From contig VEMX01000034.1 of the NCBI GenBank assembly GCA_009711805.1, positions 34,333 through 98,332 of the forward strand: a stretch of DNA of 64,000 nucleotides, given 5' to 3'. Positions 17,819 to 26,741 of the stretch are shown here, one piece after another; the stretch's first letter is position 1; each line of letters starts with the position of its first letter. The DNA comes from Balneolaceae bacterium (GTDB lineage: Bacteria; Bacteroidota; Rhodothermia; Balneolales; Balneolaceae). A model generated the notes under the pieces. It saw only the letters and a list, made by a program, of their open reading frames with translations, ran no database searches and had not been told where the DNA came from. A program made the translations under genes and the position numbers.

Positions 17819-19159
17819 ATGAAGAAAGTAGCGTTCGAAACTTTAGGCTGTAAACTTAATTTCTCAGAAACCTCCTCAATGCGGAGAGACTTCTCTAACC
17901 AGGGATTTGAGATTGGAGCATTTGATGAAGAAGCCGATATATATATCATTAATACCTGTTCGGTAACCAATAATGCCAACAGCAGCTGCCGGCAAACCGT
18001 ACGGCAGGCCCTCCGAAGGAATCCCGAGGCCTTTGTAGCCGTAGTTGGCTGTTACGCCCAACTGGAACCTGAAGAAATTGCCGAAATTGAAGGCGTAGAT
18101 GTAGTGCTGGGAGCTAAAGACAAGTTCAAGCTGCTTGACTTGTTTGATGATTTTGTAAAGCAGGAAAAAACCCTCATTCACAATACCGATGTAAACGAAG
18201 CTGTCGACTTTCATAATGCCTTTTCAGGGGAAGACCGCACCCGTGCCTTCCTCAAGATACAGGACGGATGTAATTATAAATGCTCGTTCTGTACCATTCC
18301 GTTGGCGAGAGGTAAAAGCCGCAGCGCCAAAATAGATACGGTAGTCCGCAATGCCCAACAGTTGGTGGAGGAAGACTTCAGGGAAATTATTATTACCGGG
18401 GTAAATGCCGGAGATTTTGGGTACGATACCGATGAAAACTTCTTCCAGCTTTTACAAGCATTGGATAAAGTGGATGGCCTTGAACGCATCCGTGTTTCCT
18501 CCATAGAGCCCAATTTGCTGCATGAGGATATTATTCGCTTTGCAGCAGAATCAGATAAACTGCAGCCTCACTTCCATATTCCGTTGCAAAGCGGAAGTGA
18601 TGAAATGCTTAGGTTAATGCGCCGCCGATATAAATCGGAGCTGTACAAAGGCCGTGTGGAACTCATTCGCAAGGTAATGCCGGATGCCTGCATAGGAGTA
18701 GATGTAATAACAGGTCATCCCGGAGAAACCGATGAGCTTTTCCAGGAGTCCTTCGACTTTATTGACAGCCTGGACATCTCCTACCTGCATGTATTCACCT
18801 ATTCGGAACGGCCCAACACGCATGCCCTCACTCTTAAACCTGTGATAGATCACCAGGTACGCAAAGAACGAACCCACAAGCTACGCAGGCTTTCTTCCAA
18901 AAAACGTTTCGCATTTGATACCCGCTTTATTGGACAAAGCCGGCCGGTGCTATTTGAGGAAGAAAATAAACATGGCTTTATGCAGGGATGGACAGACAAC
19001 TACGTTCGGGTAGCCGTTCCTTTTAACCAGCGTTTAACTAATACCATCCAGCAGGTAGAAATTGGGAAACGCAGCAAATACGGCCATCATTTCGGGAAAC
19101 TGCCGGAAGAAGTTATTATCGAAGAAGAAGTAATTCAAAACCTCATTACCGATGAATGA
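17819..19159 (+). CDS. mtaB: tRNA t6A37 methylthiotransferase MtaB
   Basis: 446 residues from the ATG at 17819, where the family's usual MKKVAFETLGCKLN begins; an ATG 18 bp upstream is in frame but adds a non-conserved leader. N-terminal cluster cysteines C11, C47 and C78, radical SAM cysteines C151, C155 and C158 (CNYKCSFC), and a C-terminal TRAM-like part from about 370. The GCKLN opening distinguishes MtaB from MiaB and RimO. It makes ms2t6A at position 37 of tRNA. The downstream UDG gene overlaps its end by 8 bp. Confidence 0.92.
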   Translation: MKKVAFETLGCKLNFSETSSMRRDFSNQGFEIGAFDEEADIYIINTCSVTNNANSSCRQTVRQALRRNPEAFVAVVGCYAQLEPEEIAEIEGVDVVLGAKDKFKLLDLFDDFVKQEKTLIHNTDVNEAVDFHNAFSGEDRTRAFLKIQDGCNYKCSFCTIPLARGKSRSAKIDTVVRNAQQLVEEDFREIIITGVNAGDFGYDTDENFFQLLQALDKVDGLERIRVSSIEPNLLHEDIIRFAAESDKLQPHFHIPLQSGSDEMLRLMRRRYKSELYKGRVELIRKVMPDACIGVDVITGHPGETDELFQESFDFIDSLDISYLHVFTYSERPNTHALTLKPVIDHQVRKERTHKLRRLSSKKRFAFDTRFIGQSRPVLFEEENKHGFMQGWTDNYVRVAVPFNQRLTNTIQQVEIGKRSKYGHHFGKLPEEVIIEEEVIQNLITDE

Positions 19160-19988
19160 TCCTGAAGATCTTATAAACCGCATCTCAAGATTTGTAGAGC
19201 AGCAACGCGAAGTTTATGGAGAGTTCGCTTTTAAAAAAACAAAAGCTGATCAGCCTGGGGTTACCAAAAATGCATCCCTTTCGGAAGAAGATAAAGATAC
19301 TACATCCACTACTGAAACCTCCCGGGAAGCAACCACCCAGTACAAGGCTGCCCCCTCAGAACCAGTGCCAGAGGAAGCCAATACAAAAGAAACCGAGCTA
19401 AGCCCCGCCGAACGTATTCAAAACTGTAAAACGCTGGATGAATTGAGGCACCTCTGTGAGCAAACTGAAGTGTTGACAACTGACCTGGAAGGTACTAATC
19501 TTGTTTTTGGAGTTGGAAATCCAAATGCTGATTTAATGATTGTTGGTGAGGCTCCCGGATACAATGAAGATCGCCAGGGAGAGCCTTTTGTTGGAAAAGC
19601 AGGTCAACTGCTCGACAAAATTATGGGAGCTATCAATTTCGATCGTTCAGATATTTATATCGCCAATATTTTAAAACACCGTCCTCCCAACAACAGAAAT
19701 CCAAAAGCTGAAGAACGCCAAAAAAGCCTCCCATACCTGCTTAAACAAATAGAATTGGTGGATCCCAAATTAATTTTATGTGTTGGTAAAGTTTCGGGTA
19801 CTACACTTCTCAACCGGGATACCACCCTGGGAAGCCTCCGAAAACAGTTTCACGATTTTCATGGAAGAGAACTAATGGTTACCTATCACCCTGCAGCCTT
19901 ACTCAGAAATCAACAATGGAAACGCCCCACCTGGGAAGATGTACAAATGCTCCGAAAACGCTATGATGAACTCAACGGGCAACCCTGA
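19152..19988 (+). CDS. Uracil-DNA glycosylase superfamily protein, family 4-like without the usual Fe-S ligands
   Basis: 278 residues. The catalytic core has the family-4 order: LVFGVGNPNADLMIVGEAPGYNED (motif 1), GEPFVGKAGQLLDKI, ILKHRPPNNRNP, LILCVGKVSGTTLL and the minor-groove loop HPAALLR. In characterised family-4 enzymes four cysteines hold a 4Fe-4S cluster; here the third and fourth positions are H (LKHRPP) and S (KSLPYL), and the paired C-x2-C before motif 1 is not present. The N-terminal 90 residues are polar and low in complexity. Expected role is uracil removal from DNA, but activity is not certain. Overlaps mtaB. Confidence 0.82.
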   Translation: MNDPEDLINRISRFVEQQREVYGEFAFKKTKADQPGVTKNASLSEEDKDTTSTTETSREATTQYKAAPSEPVPEEANTKETELSPAERIQNCKTLDELRHLCEQTEVLTTDLEGTNLVFGVGNPNADLMIVGEAPGYNEDRQGEPFVGKAGQLLDKIMGAINFDRSDIYIANILKHRPPNNRNPKAEERQKSLPYLLKQIELVDPKLILCVGKVSGTTLLNRDTTLGSLRKQFHDFHGRELMVTYHPAALLRNQQWKRPTWEDVQMLRKRYDELNGQP

Positions 19989-19994
19989 TTCGTT

Positions 19995-20014
19995 TGTGGA
20001 TAAGGTGTGGAAAA
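19995..20014. promoter_or_regulatory. Pair of DnaA-box-like sites followed by AT-rich DNA
   Basis: TGTGGATAA (19995-20003) is the exact reverse complement of the DnaA box TTATCCACA; TGTGGAAAA (20006-20014) differs by one base. About 45 bp of strongly AT-rich sequence follows. The gap (19989-20164) is between convergent genes, where no promoter is required. Confidence 0.45.
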
Positions 20015-20164
20015 CTATTTTAGATAAATTTTTTTATACAGTTTTATATAAGTGGTATATGTGACTTAACATAAGCCAGATTAAGCGGGAATTTCAGCTT
20101 TAATACCATCCTAACTTATAGCTTCATCATCTATATAAAGCAACTTTGTTTTATTCACTATTGC

Positions 20165-23100
20165 TTACTCCTCTAAAGTTTGACAGGGCAATTCCACCGT
20201 TACTTTTGTCCCCGATCCTGGAACCGAATCATATATAATATCCCCGCCATGATCCTGGATGATGTTATAGACGATCGATAACCCCAACCCGGTTCCCTGT
20301 CCCGGTTCTTTAGTTGTATAGAAGGGATCAAATATCTTGGTTAACACCTCTTCTTCTATTCCTTTTCCATTGTCACTAATTTCTATTATGGCCTTATCTT
20401 TGGAAGCCGCTGTTGAAATCTCAATAACACCTTCTTCTTTAATAGCTTGTATAGCATTGCTTAAAATGTTGGTAAAAACCTGGTATAACTTCCCGGTATT
20501 TCCCTTTGCTTCTAAGCCGCCTACTTTATAATTCTTTTTTATTTCTACTCTGTTTTTATACTCGTGGTGTAGTATCACCAGGCATTCGTCCAGTATCTCA
20601 TGAATATCGCATTCCGAATTATCCTTTTCATTTGTTCGGCTAAAAGAACTCAGGCTTCGCACAATATCTACAATTTTTGTAACCCCTATATCAATACTGC
20701 CATATACTTCCTTAAAAACCTCTTTCTCCTTAATTACAATTTTATCATCCTCCTCATCTATCATAGTATCTATGATATCTGAAGCAGATTTAATATAGTT
20801 AACCGGATTATTGATCTCATGAGCTACCCCCGCAGTAAGCACTCCAAGGGCGGCCATCTTTTCTTTTTGTATTAATTCTACTTGTGCATTTTCCAGCTTT
20901 TGCAGGGCTTTATTGAGTGAATCTGTCTGTACTTTAAGCTTTTCGTTTACTTCCTCAAGTGAGTGGTTCTTCTGTTTAATTTGCTGGTTTTTCTCCCTGA
21001 TACTTTTTGTCCTCTTCTCAACCATCTCTTCCAGCCGCTTTTGTTTGCTAATCAGGTAGAAGTAACGAAATCTAAATGTGAGGTAAATAAGTATGGATGA
21101 AATGAAAAACATCAGTAAAATGAACCACCACTGCTGATAAATGGGTTTTAAAATTACAAAGGAATAAGTCTGCGGGGAACTCCATTCGCTCACGTCGTTC
21201 CGGGCCTGAATCATAAAGGTGTATTCGTTTGATTCCAGGTTCCGGTAAGTAGCGCTGGTGGCGCTGTAATTGTTGGTGTAGTTCCAATCCTTCTCAACTC
21301 CCTCCAGTTTATATCTGTATATAATATTGTCGTTGTACAAATATGAAATGGCCAGAAAATCGAAGTGCACCGTATTATCATCATATCTAATACCCGGATT
21401 ATCTTTAGACAACCAGTCCGAAAAAGCATACGTGGAAACGGCCTCCAGTTTTAAATCCGGAGTTTTCTTTCCCAGTTCTTCATTTTTGTCCAGGATATTA
21501 ACTCCCAATTCAGTTCCAATCCAAATGTAGCCTTCGCTATCCCGAAAAAATGCATTTCTATTTACTTCATTCCCTATTAATCCTTTTTCTTCAGAATAAT
21601 GACGTAAATCTTCCCCACTCCACTTATATACTCCATTAAAGGTGCCAATCCAGAGATCATTTTCTGAGTCTACCATCACGGAAAAAACGGCATCGTCGAA
21701 GCCTTTAATTCGATACGGTTTAATTTTTTCATCCTTGAGAATTCCTAATCCACCGGAAGTAGCAACTATATATTCATTCTGCCATTTTGCAAGCTTATAT
21801 GAATTATTGAACATCAAATTGTCTGCCCCAAAATGCTGCAGCTTGCCATCATCCCATATGTAAACACCTTCTACGGCAGTAAGTATTGCAAGCTTTCCAT
21901 CAATATTTACCATGTTTCGGATGTTGTTAAAGGTATGCTCAATATATGTTCTATAACCGCCATCCGTTATTTTATATATATGACTTCCATCCGAAAAAAG
22001 AATATCTGACTGATACTTTACTACACTGTTAACAAGCTGATTCTTATTCTTTACAGGGTCAATTGCTGGTTCTATTCTCCCTTTTTTATATACAAAAAGT
22101 CCACCTCTACCTGCCGCTATATAGAGAATGCCCGAAGGATCTTGAACAAGATCCAGGATACGTACCGAAGTTTCTGGTGCTGTGGAAGGTATTTTATACT
22201 GCTTCGTTATTTCACCTTTATACATCACATTTAAGTGCATATTGTTGGCTATATAGAACCGTCCATCACTTCCTTCATACAAAGCACTTACTTCATCTCC
22301 GGCTAAGCCAGCCTCTTTATTATAATGCCTGATATTGAGAACATTGAATTTGAATAACCCCCGGTTATCAACCGACCATATATTATTTTCCCGATCCAGG
22401 TAGATCCGGTTTGAGTGCGTATTATTTTTCCGTCCCTGAACGGCTAACTTCTGCTGATCTCCAGTTTTCAGTTTGTACATCATTACCGGACTTGCACTGC
22501 TGTAAAACACCCGGTACCGCTCATCTATCACCAATGAATGACGATTAAACGGAGAGTCCCGTTGTATACCGTTGTTGTTTAACAGAATCTCTAAATCTCC
22601 ATCTACAATCCTTCCCAACCAGCTACGTCCCAGAATATAAGTCTGGTTGTTATGTCGGCTCATTATCAAGATGTTATCTTTTTGGCCCAGAGCTGCTGTA
22701 TAATGGCTTTCTTGCAGCTGCCCTTCGTTGTAGATAAACTGCCCGTTGGATGTATTTACATAAATGGTGGAATCAAGGGATTGAATGGAATGTATTCGTA
22801 GCGCCTCGTTTCCCTCTACAGATACACTATCCCAAGCCGTATCCCCTTCCTTATAGGAGAATACCGTTTTCCGGTGAGATAGCAGAAAGTTAAACTTTCC
22901 TGCTCTCTCTGTTATTTCAAATGAAAACGAGAGGCGTTCCTCTGGCCAGCTTTTTGGCATCGGTATCTGGTTCCAGCTTTCCTGTGCATAGTATTTAATC
23001 ACAAACCGTTCTTTATTCTTCCCCACTACCCAAATGCGTCCGCTGGCATCCTTTCGTATTTTTGAGTTGATATAAGTGGGCAACCCAAGACTGTCAGAAA

Positions 23101-23335
23101 ACACTTGCCATGTATGAGCATTATAGGTACTAACCCCCTTGGAAGTAACAAACCACATGACTCCCCGGTTATCTTGCGTTGCATCATACACCGCATTAGA
23201 AGGGAGACCATCCGATATGGAATAAACCTTTGCCGGATAAAGTTGCCCAAACACCATCTCAGGAATAAGCAACAGTATGAACAGGTACAAGTATAATTGT
23301 AATTGTCCTTCCTTAAAATACTCTCTTACAACCAA
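20165..23335 (-). CDS. Two-component sensor histidine kinase with periplasmic beta-propeller (Reg_prop/Y_Y_Y)
   Basis: 1056 residues. Signal sequence (LYLFILLLIPEMVFG), then a propeller built from Reg_prop repeats (for example ISDGLPSNAVYDATQDNRGVMWFVT, EGLIGNEVNRNAFFRDSEGYIWIGT), a Y_Y_Y domain (about 670-745), one membrane helix near 750-770, a long coiled coil, a HisKA box with phospho-acceptor H839 (GVAHEINNP) and an HATPase domain (NAIQAI, DNGKGI, GQGTGLGLSIV). Unlike many Bacteroidota hybrid systems it ends after the ATPase domain, with no receiver or AraC domain. The start is TTG at 23335, the only reasonable initiator before the signal sequence. Ligand unknown. Confidence 0.88.
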   Translation of the reverse strand: MVVREYFKEGQLQLYLYLFILLLIPEMVFGQLYPAKVYSISDGLPSNAVYDATQDNRGVMWFVTSKGVSTYNAHTWQVFSDSLGLPTYINSKIRKDASGRIWVVGKNKERFVIKYYAQESWNQIPMPKSWPEERLSFSFEITERAGKFNFLLSHRKTVFSYKEGDTAWDSVSVEGNEALRIHSIQSLDSTIYVNTSNGQFIYNEGQLQESHYTAALGQKDNILIMSRHNNQTYILGRSWLGRIVDGDLEILLNNNGIQRDSPFNRHSLVIDERYRVFYSSASPVMMYKLKTGDQQKLAVQGRKNNTHSNRIYLDRENNIWSVDNRGLFKFNVLNIRHYNKEAGLAGDEVSALYEGSDGRFYIANNMHLNVMYKGEITKQYKIPSTAPETSVRILDLVQDPSGILYIAAGRGGLFVYKKGRIEPAIDPVKNKNQLVNSVVKYQSDILFSDGSHIYKITDGGYRTYIEHTFNNIRNMVNIDGKLAILTAVEGVYIWDDGKLQHFGADNLMFNNSYKLAKWQNEYIVATSGGLGILKDEKIKPYRIKGFDDAVFSVMVDSENDLWIGTFNGVYKWSGEDLRHYSEEKGLIGNEVNRNAFFRDSEGYIWIGTELGVNILDKNEELGKKTPDLKLEAVSTYAFSDWLSKDNPGIRYDDNTVHFDFLAISYLYNDNIIYRYKLEGVEKDWNYTNNYSATSATYRNLESNEYTFMIQARNDVSEWSSPQTYSFVILKPIYQQWWFILLMFFISSILIYLTFRFRYFYLISKQKRLEEMVEKRTKSIREKNQQIKQKNHSLEEVNEKLKVQTDSLNKALQKLENAQVELIQKEKMAALGVLTAGVAHEINNPVNYIKSASDIIDTMIDEEDDKIVIKEKEVFKEVYGSIDIGVTKIVDIVRSLSSFSRTNEKDNSECDIHEILDECLVILHHEYKNRVEIKKNYKVGGLEAKGNTGKLYQVFTNILSNAIQAIKEEGVIEISTAASKDKAIIEISDNGKGIEEEVLTKIFDPFYTTKEPGQGTGLGLSIVYNIIQDHGGDIIYDSVPGSGTKVTVELPCQTLEE

Positions 23336-23741
23336 AATACCTTCAGTTTTGTGGAATAATTTGTTGAACTACGTAACTCCTAAACAAAAAATAAAGCAAC
23401 CTGATATTATTATAATATGTTGATCAATATACTAAATATCCGCCATATTGTTGGGTGGGTATCCCTAAGTCACAAAATATTTTTACGGGCTATGATTTAA
23501 CCTTGTAAGAACTCCCTATCTTAACTAACTAAAATAACCTGATAATAAGAAGGCCCTTAGCAATTTTACTGTAAATTCCCTGTTGATAACTTTGTGGAAA
23601 GGTTGTTGAAAAGAACCCAAAACAGCCGTTCATTTTATACCTACTTTTGAATACATTACAATCTCACTTGAACGAATATATGCTCGCATTTTCTGCTCTA
23701 TTTCTTCAAGATGACTTTTCAGTTTATATCACACATTAAGG
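23336..23741. other. Intergenic region with divergent promoters
   Basis: 406 bp between the divergent sensor kinase and dnaB genes, with no open frame of note. TACTTTTG at 23642-23649 fits the -7 consensus TAnnTTTG and may serve dnaB, with a leader of about 85 bases, although no clear -33 TTG is correctly spaced. TTGTGGAAA at 23591-23599 resembles a degenerate DnaA box. Confidence 0.45.
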
Positions 23742-25274
23742 ATGGCAAAAAAAAACGGATCTTATAAGAATAATCAGTATAGCGATGACTCCAAAATTCT
23801 TGATCAGGAAGGTAGAATACCTCCCCAGGCCGTAGAAGTTGAAGAAGCAGTATTAGGTGCTATGCTCATCGAAAAAGGAGCTGCCACCATCGCTATACAA
23901 ATGTTAAAACCTGATGATTTTTATAAGACAGCCAATCGCCACATCTTTGAAACCCTGGTACATCTGGCAGAACGTGAAAACCCGCTCGATCTCCTTACGG
24001 TAGAAAATGAGCTGCGTGACAACAGTTTGCTTGAAGTCTGCGGGGGCACCTCCTACCTGTCTGACTTAACCAGATCGGTAAGTTCGGCCGCGAATATTGA
24101 GTACCACTCCCAGATTATTATCGAAAAGGCTATTAAACGGAATTTGATTCTGGGATGTACCGATATTATCAAAGATTCTTACGACAGTACATCTGATGCG
24201 TATGATGTGCTTGATTATGCAGAGCAGCGAATTTACGACCTTACCAATCAGAAAAGTCAAAGTTCGGCTGTTCCTGTAGAAAACTTGCTTAAAGATACCC
24301 TCTCCTATTTGGAAGACCTCCGGGGAAAGGAATATGGCATCACCGGAGTACCCTCCGGCCTTGCTATAGATGAAATGACTGCAGGCTGGCAACCAGGCGA
24401 CCTTATCATTATTGCGGCCCGTCCTTCGATGGGTAAAACCGCTTTTGTACTAACCGCCGCCCGTAATGCAGCTATGCATCCGGATGAAAACCTGCGAACC
24501 TCCATTGCACTGTTTAGTCTTGAGATGTCTAATCAATCCTTAGTGCAACGTTTGCTTACCATGGAAGCCCGGGTACGTGCTGATGAAGCCCGAAAAGGTA
24601 AGCTCAAGGATGAGGACTTTCGTGAACTTATTGATGCTGCCAGCCGCTTATTCAGCGCACAGATTTTCATTGATGATACCCCGGGCATCAGCTTGATGGA
24701 ATTACGGGCAAAATGCCGCCGGTTAAAATCAAAAGAAGATATTGGCCTTATCGTGATTGATTACCTGCAGCTCATGCAATCAAGTGCGAAAGATATTGGC
24801 AGCAGGGAACAAGAAATTGCCTCCATTTCCCGTGGCCTCAAAGGTCTTGCCAAAGAGCTTGATGTGCCTGTTATTGCACTTTCCCAGCTTAACCGTTCGG
24901 TTGAACAGCGAGGTGGTGATAAACGCCCACAGCTATCCGATCTCCGGGAATCTGGTTCTATTGAGCAGGATGCTGATATAGTATGTTTCCTTTACCGTCC
25001 TGAGTATTATGGTATTACCACAACGGCCGAAGGACAGTCTACCGCAGGACTTGCTGAAGTTATTGTAGGCAAGCAACGTAACGGACCTGTTGGTTCCAAA
25101 ATGCACTACTTTGTGAAAGATTATGCTCGTTTTGAAAACCTGTCAGCGGCCCAGGGACCCAATCAAATTGAAGGCGGAGGTAATGATTTCCACGGTGGAG
25201 ATAATGGCGGTGACAATTCGGGTACCCCTCCCATGCCCCATAATCCCGCACCCGATGAAAACGCACCTTTTTAA
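23742..25274 (+). CDS. dnaB: Replicative DNA helicase DnaB
   Basis: 510 residues. N-terminal domain (about 27-130, PPQAVEVEEAVLGAMLIE) and RecA-like motor domain with Walker A in AARPSMGKTAF (225-235), Walker B in LIVIDYLQLM, and the DnaB signatures SLEMSNQSLVQRLL and LSQLNRSVEQRGGDKRPQLSDLRESGSIEQDAD. No intein. The C-terminal tail is glycine- and asparagine-rich (GGGNDFHGGDNGGDNSG), a flexible extension common in this phylum. It unwinds DNA at the replication fork. Confidence 0.97.
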   Translation: MAKKNGSYKNNQYSDDSKILDQEGRIPPQAVEVEEAVLGAMLIEKGAATIAIQMLKPDDFYKTANRHIFETLVHLAERENPLDLLTVENELRDNSLLEVCGGTSYLSDLTRSVSSAANIEYHSQIIIEKAIKRNLILGCTDIIKDSYDSTSDAYDVLDYAEQRIYDLTNQKSQSSAVPVENLLKDTLSYLEDLRGKEYGITGVPSGLAIDEMTAGWQPGDLIIIAARPSMGKTAFVLTAARNAAMHPDENLRTSIALFSLEMSNQSLVQRLLTMEARVRADEARKGKLKDEDFRELIDAASRLFSAQIFIDDTPGISLMELRAKCRRLKSKEDIGLIVIDYLQLMQSSAKDIGSREQEIASISRGLKGLAKELDVPVIALSQLNRSVEQRGGDKRPQLSDLRESGSIEQDADIVCFLYRPEYYGITTTAEGQSTAGLAEVIVGKQRNGPVGSKMHYFVKDYARFENLSAAQGPNQIEGGGNDFHGGDNGGDNSGTPPMPHNPAPDENAPF

Positions 25275-25383
25275 TGGACCTTGGAGTGATTTCTCCGGTA
25301 TAAACTTTCCGTTTACCACATTTTCAAAAAAAGGACGTTAACACAAATGTAGAGAACAAGTACTGAGTGAGGGTTAATTTTCG

Positions 25384-26493
25384 CTATTCCAGCATCCCTT
25401 CAAACAGCTTGTCGAAAGAACGAATACGTTTATTCCAGTCGAGGTGCTTGCATATATTTTGAAGAGAAGTTTTAGGTAATGGTTTGTTCTTTTTCATCAA
25501 AAGATCACGCATAAAATGGAATAGCTCATCTTCATTCTCATACAATACAGGAGCGTGCAAAAGTGGATTATGCAGGCTTTCCGGAATCAATTCCGGGTAA
25601 TGTAAGGCATTGGGTACGAAAGGATGACAGCCACAATAAATAGCTTCCATAATAGCTACGCAGAAAAACTCATAGGTAGCCGTTGAAACTACAATGTCGC
25701 CTGAATGCAGAAGCTGGCTGTAGTTTTCCTGGTCATCCACATATCCAAAGTGTGTAATTTGCTGTCCATATCTTTTCCAGGCTTTTTCAAATTCTTCCGG
25801 TTTTTCGTGCTGACTGTCCCCCGCCAGGATGAGATCAAATTTCAGGTCAATATCATTCAACCGGTTCAACACCCGGAAAAACATGGCCGGGTTCCGATCA
25901 AATTGCCAGCGCTGATTCCATACAATCACGGGGTTTTCATTACTGCTTCGGGTATCAGGCTGTTCATCAAAACTTGCTAAATCCAATCCGGGATGCATCA
26001 CAACACTCTTCCTGCGAATTTGATCAACCGTATTGAATTTGCGTCCATCCGGAAAGTTATTTAAAAATTCAGGCAGGGCTTGTAATAAATCATCCAGATG
26101 AAACTGGGACGAGAACAGCAGCTTATCGGCGGTAAGCATACTTAAGAAGTTTATATAGCAGTAAGTCAGGTCCCTGCTTTCTCCTTTGGGGATGGGACGC
26201 GTAAATTGGTTCTCATGCATATACATAATAACCGATGTGTGAGCAAACCTTGGGTTCGTTAATCCCATAAAAGCGGGCAGATTCGTCATGCTGCTTGTCA
26301 AAATGAGATCTATATCCTCCTCTACCTGTTTAGCCATTTCCGATAGGGTCACAGAATCACCGTGCATCCTCCACTTCCATCCTTTCCAGGATAATTTAAT
26401 GGGGATGATGTTATGCTCTGAGTGCTTTTCCAGACCTTTCAGAAAAGCCTTGTGTGAGCCGCTGTAAAATGGTTCAACTGCCAGGATATTCAT
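25384..26493 (-). CDS. Glycosyltransferase of the tRNA-queuosine alpha-mannosyltransferase family (DUF3524/GTDC1-like)
   Basis: 369 residues. N-terminal DUF3524 segment: MNILAVEPFYSGSHKAFLKG, KWRMHGDSVTLS, ILTSSMTNLPAFMGLTN, MYMHENQFTRPI, which are characteristic of GTDC1-like proteins. The C-terminal GT-B half carries VIVWNQRWQFDRNP, THFGYVDDQENYSQLLHSGDIVVSTATYEFFCVAIMEAIYCGCHPFVPN, the donor-binding segment. Animal GTDC1 (QTMAN) mannosylates queuosine-34 of tRNA-Asp. Whether the bacterial members do the same is not established. The nearest gene downstream is dnaB, convergent; no queuosine genes lie nearby. Confidence 0.82.
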   Translation of the reverse strand: MNILAVEPFYSGSHKAFLKGLEKHSEHNIIPIKLSWKGWKWRMHGDSVTLSEMAKQVEEDIDLILTSSMTNLPAFMGLTNPRFAHTSVIMYMHENQFTRPIPKGESRDLTYCYINFLSMLTADKLLFSSQFHLDDLLQALPEFLNNFPDGRKFNTVDQIRRKSVVMHPGLDLASFDEQPDTRSSNENPVIVWNQRWQFDRNPAMFFRVLNRLNDIDLKFDLILAGDSQHEKPEEFEKAWKRYGQQITHFGYVDDQENYSQLLHSGDIVVSTATYEFFCVAIMEAIYCGCHPFVPNALHYPELIPESLHNPLLHAPVLYENEDELFHFMRDLLMKKNKPLPKTSLQNICKHLDWNKRIRSFDKLFEGMLE

Positions 26494-26741
26494 TAAATGA
26501 AATTCGATTAATCCGCCTTAAGAAAGCAATAAGTATAAGGAATTTATTGAAGAACAATATGCAGGTGTATATAACAAAACAATCCCCTCTGCGAAGTCCA
26601 AACATTGAAAAGGTAGTAAAGGTGCCCCTATACATATCACCCTGGAAAGAAAAACATGTGATTGATAGAAATGAAAAAGAGGAAACAGGAAAATATCAGA
26701 TGAAGGTATAACCAATTCGGCAAGAAATGTACACCAGGTGT

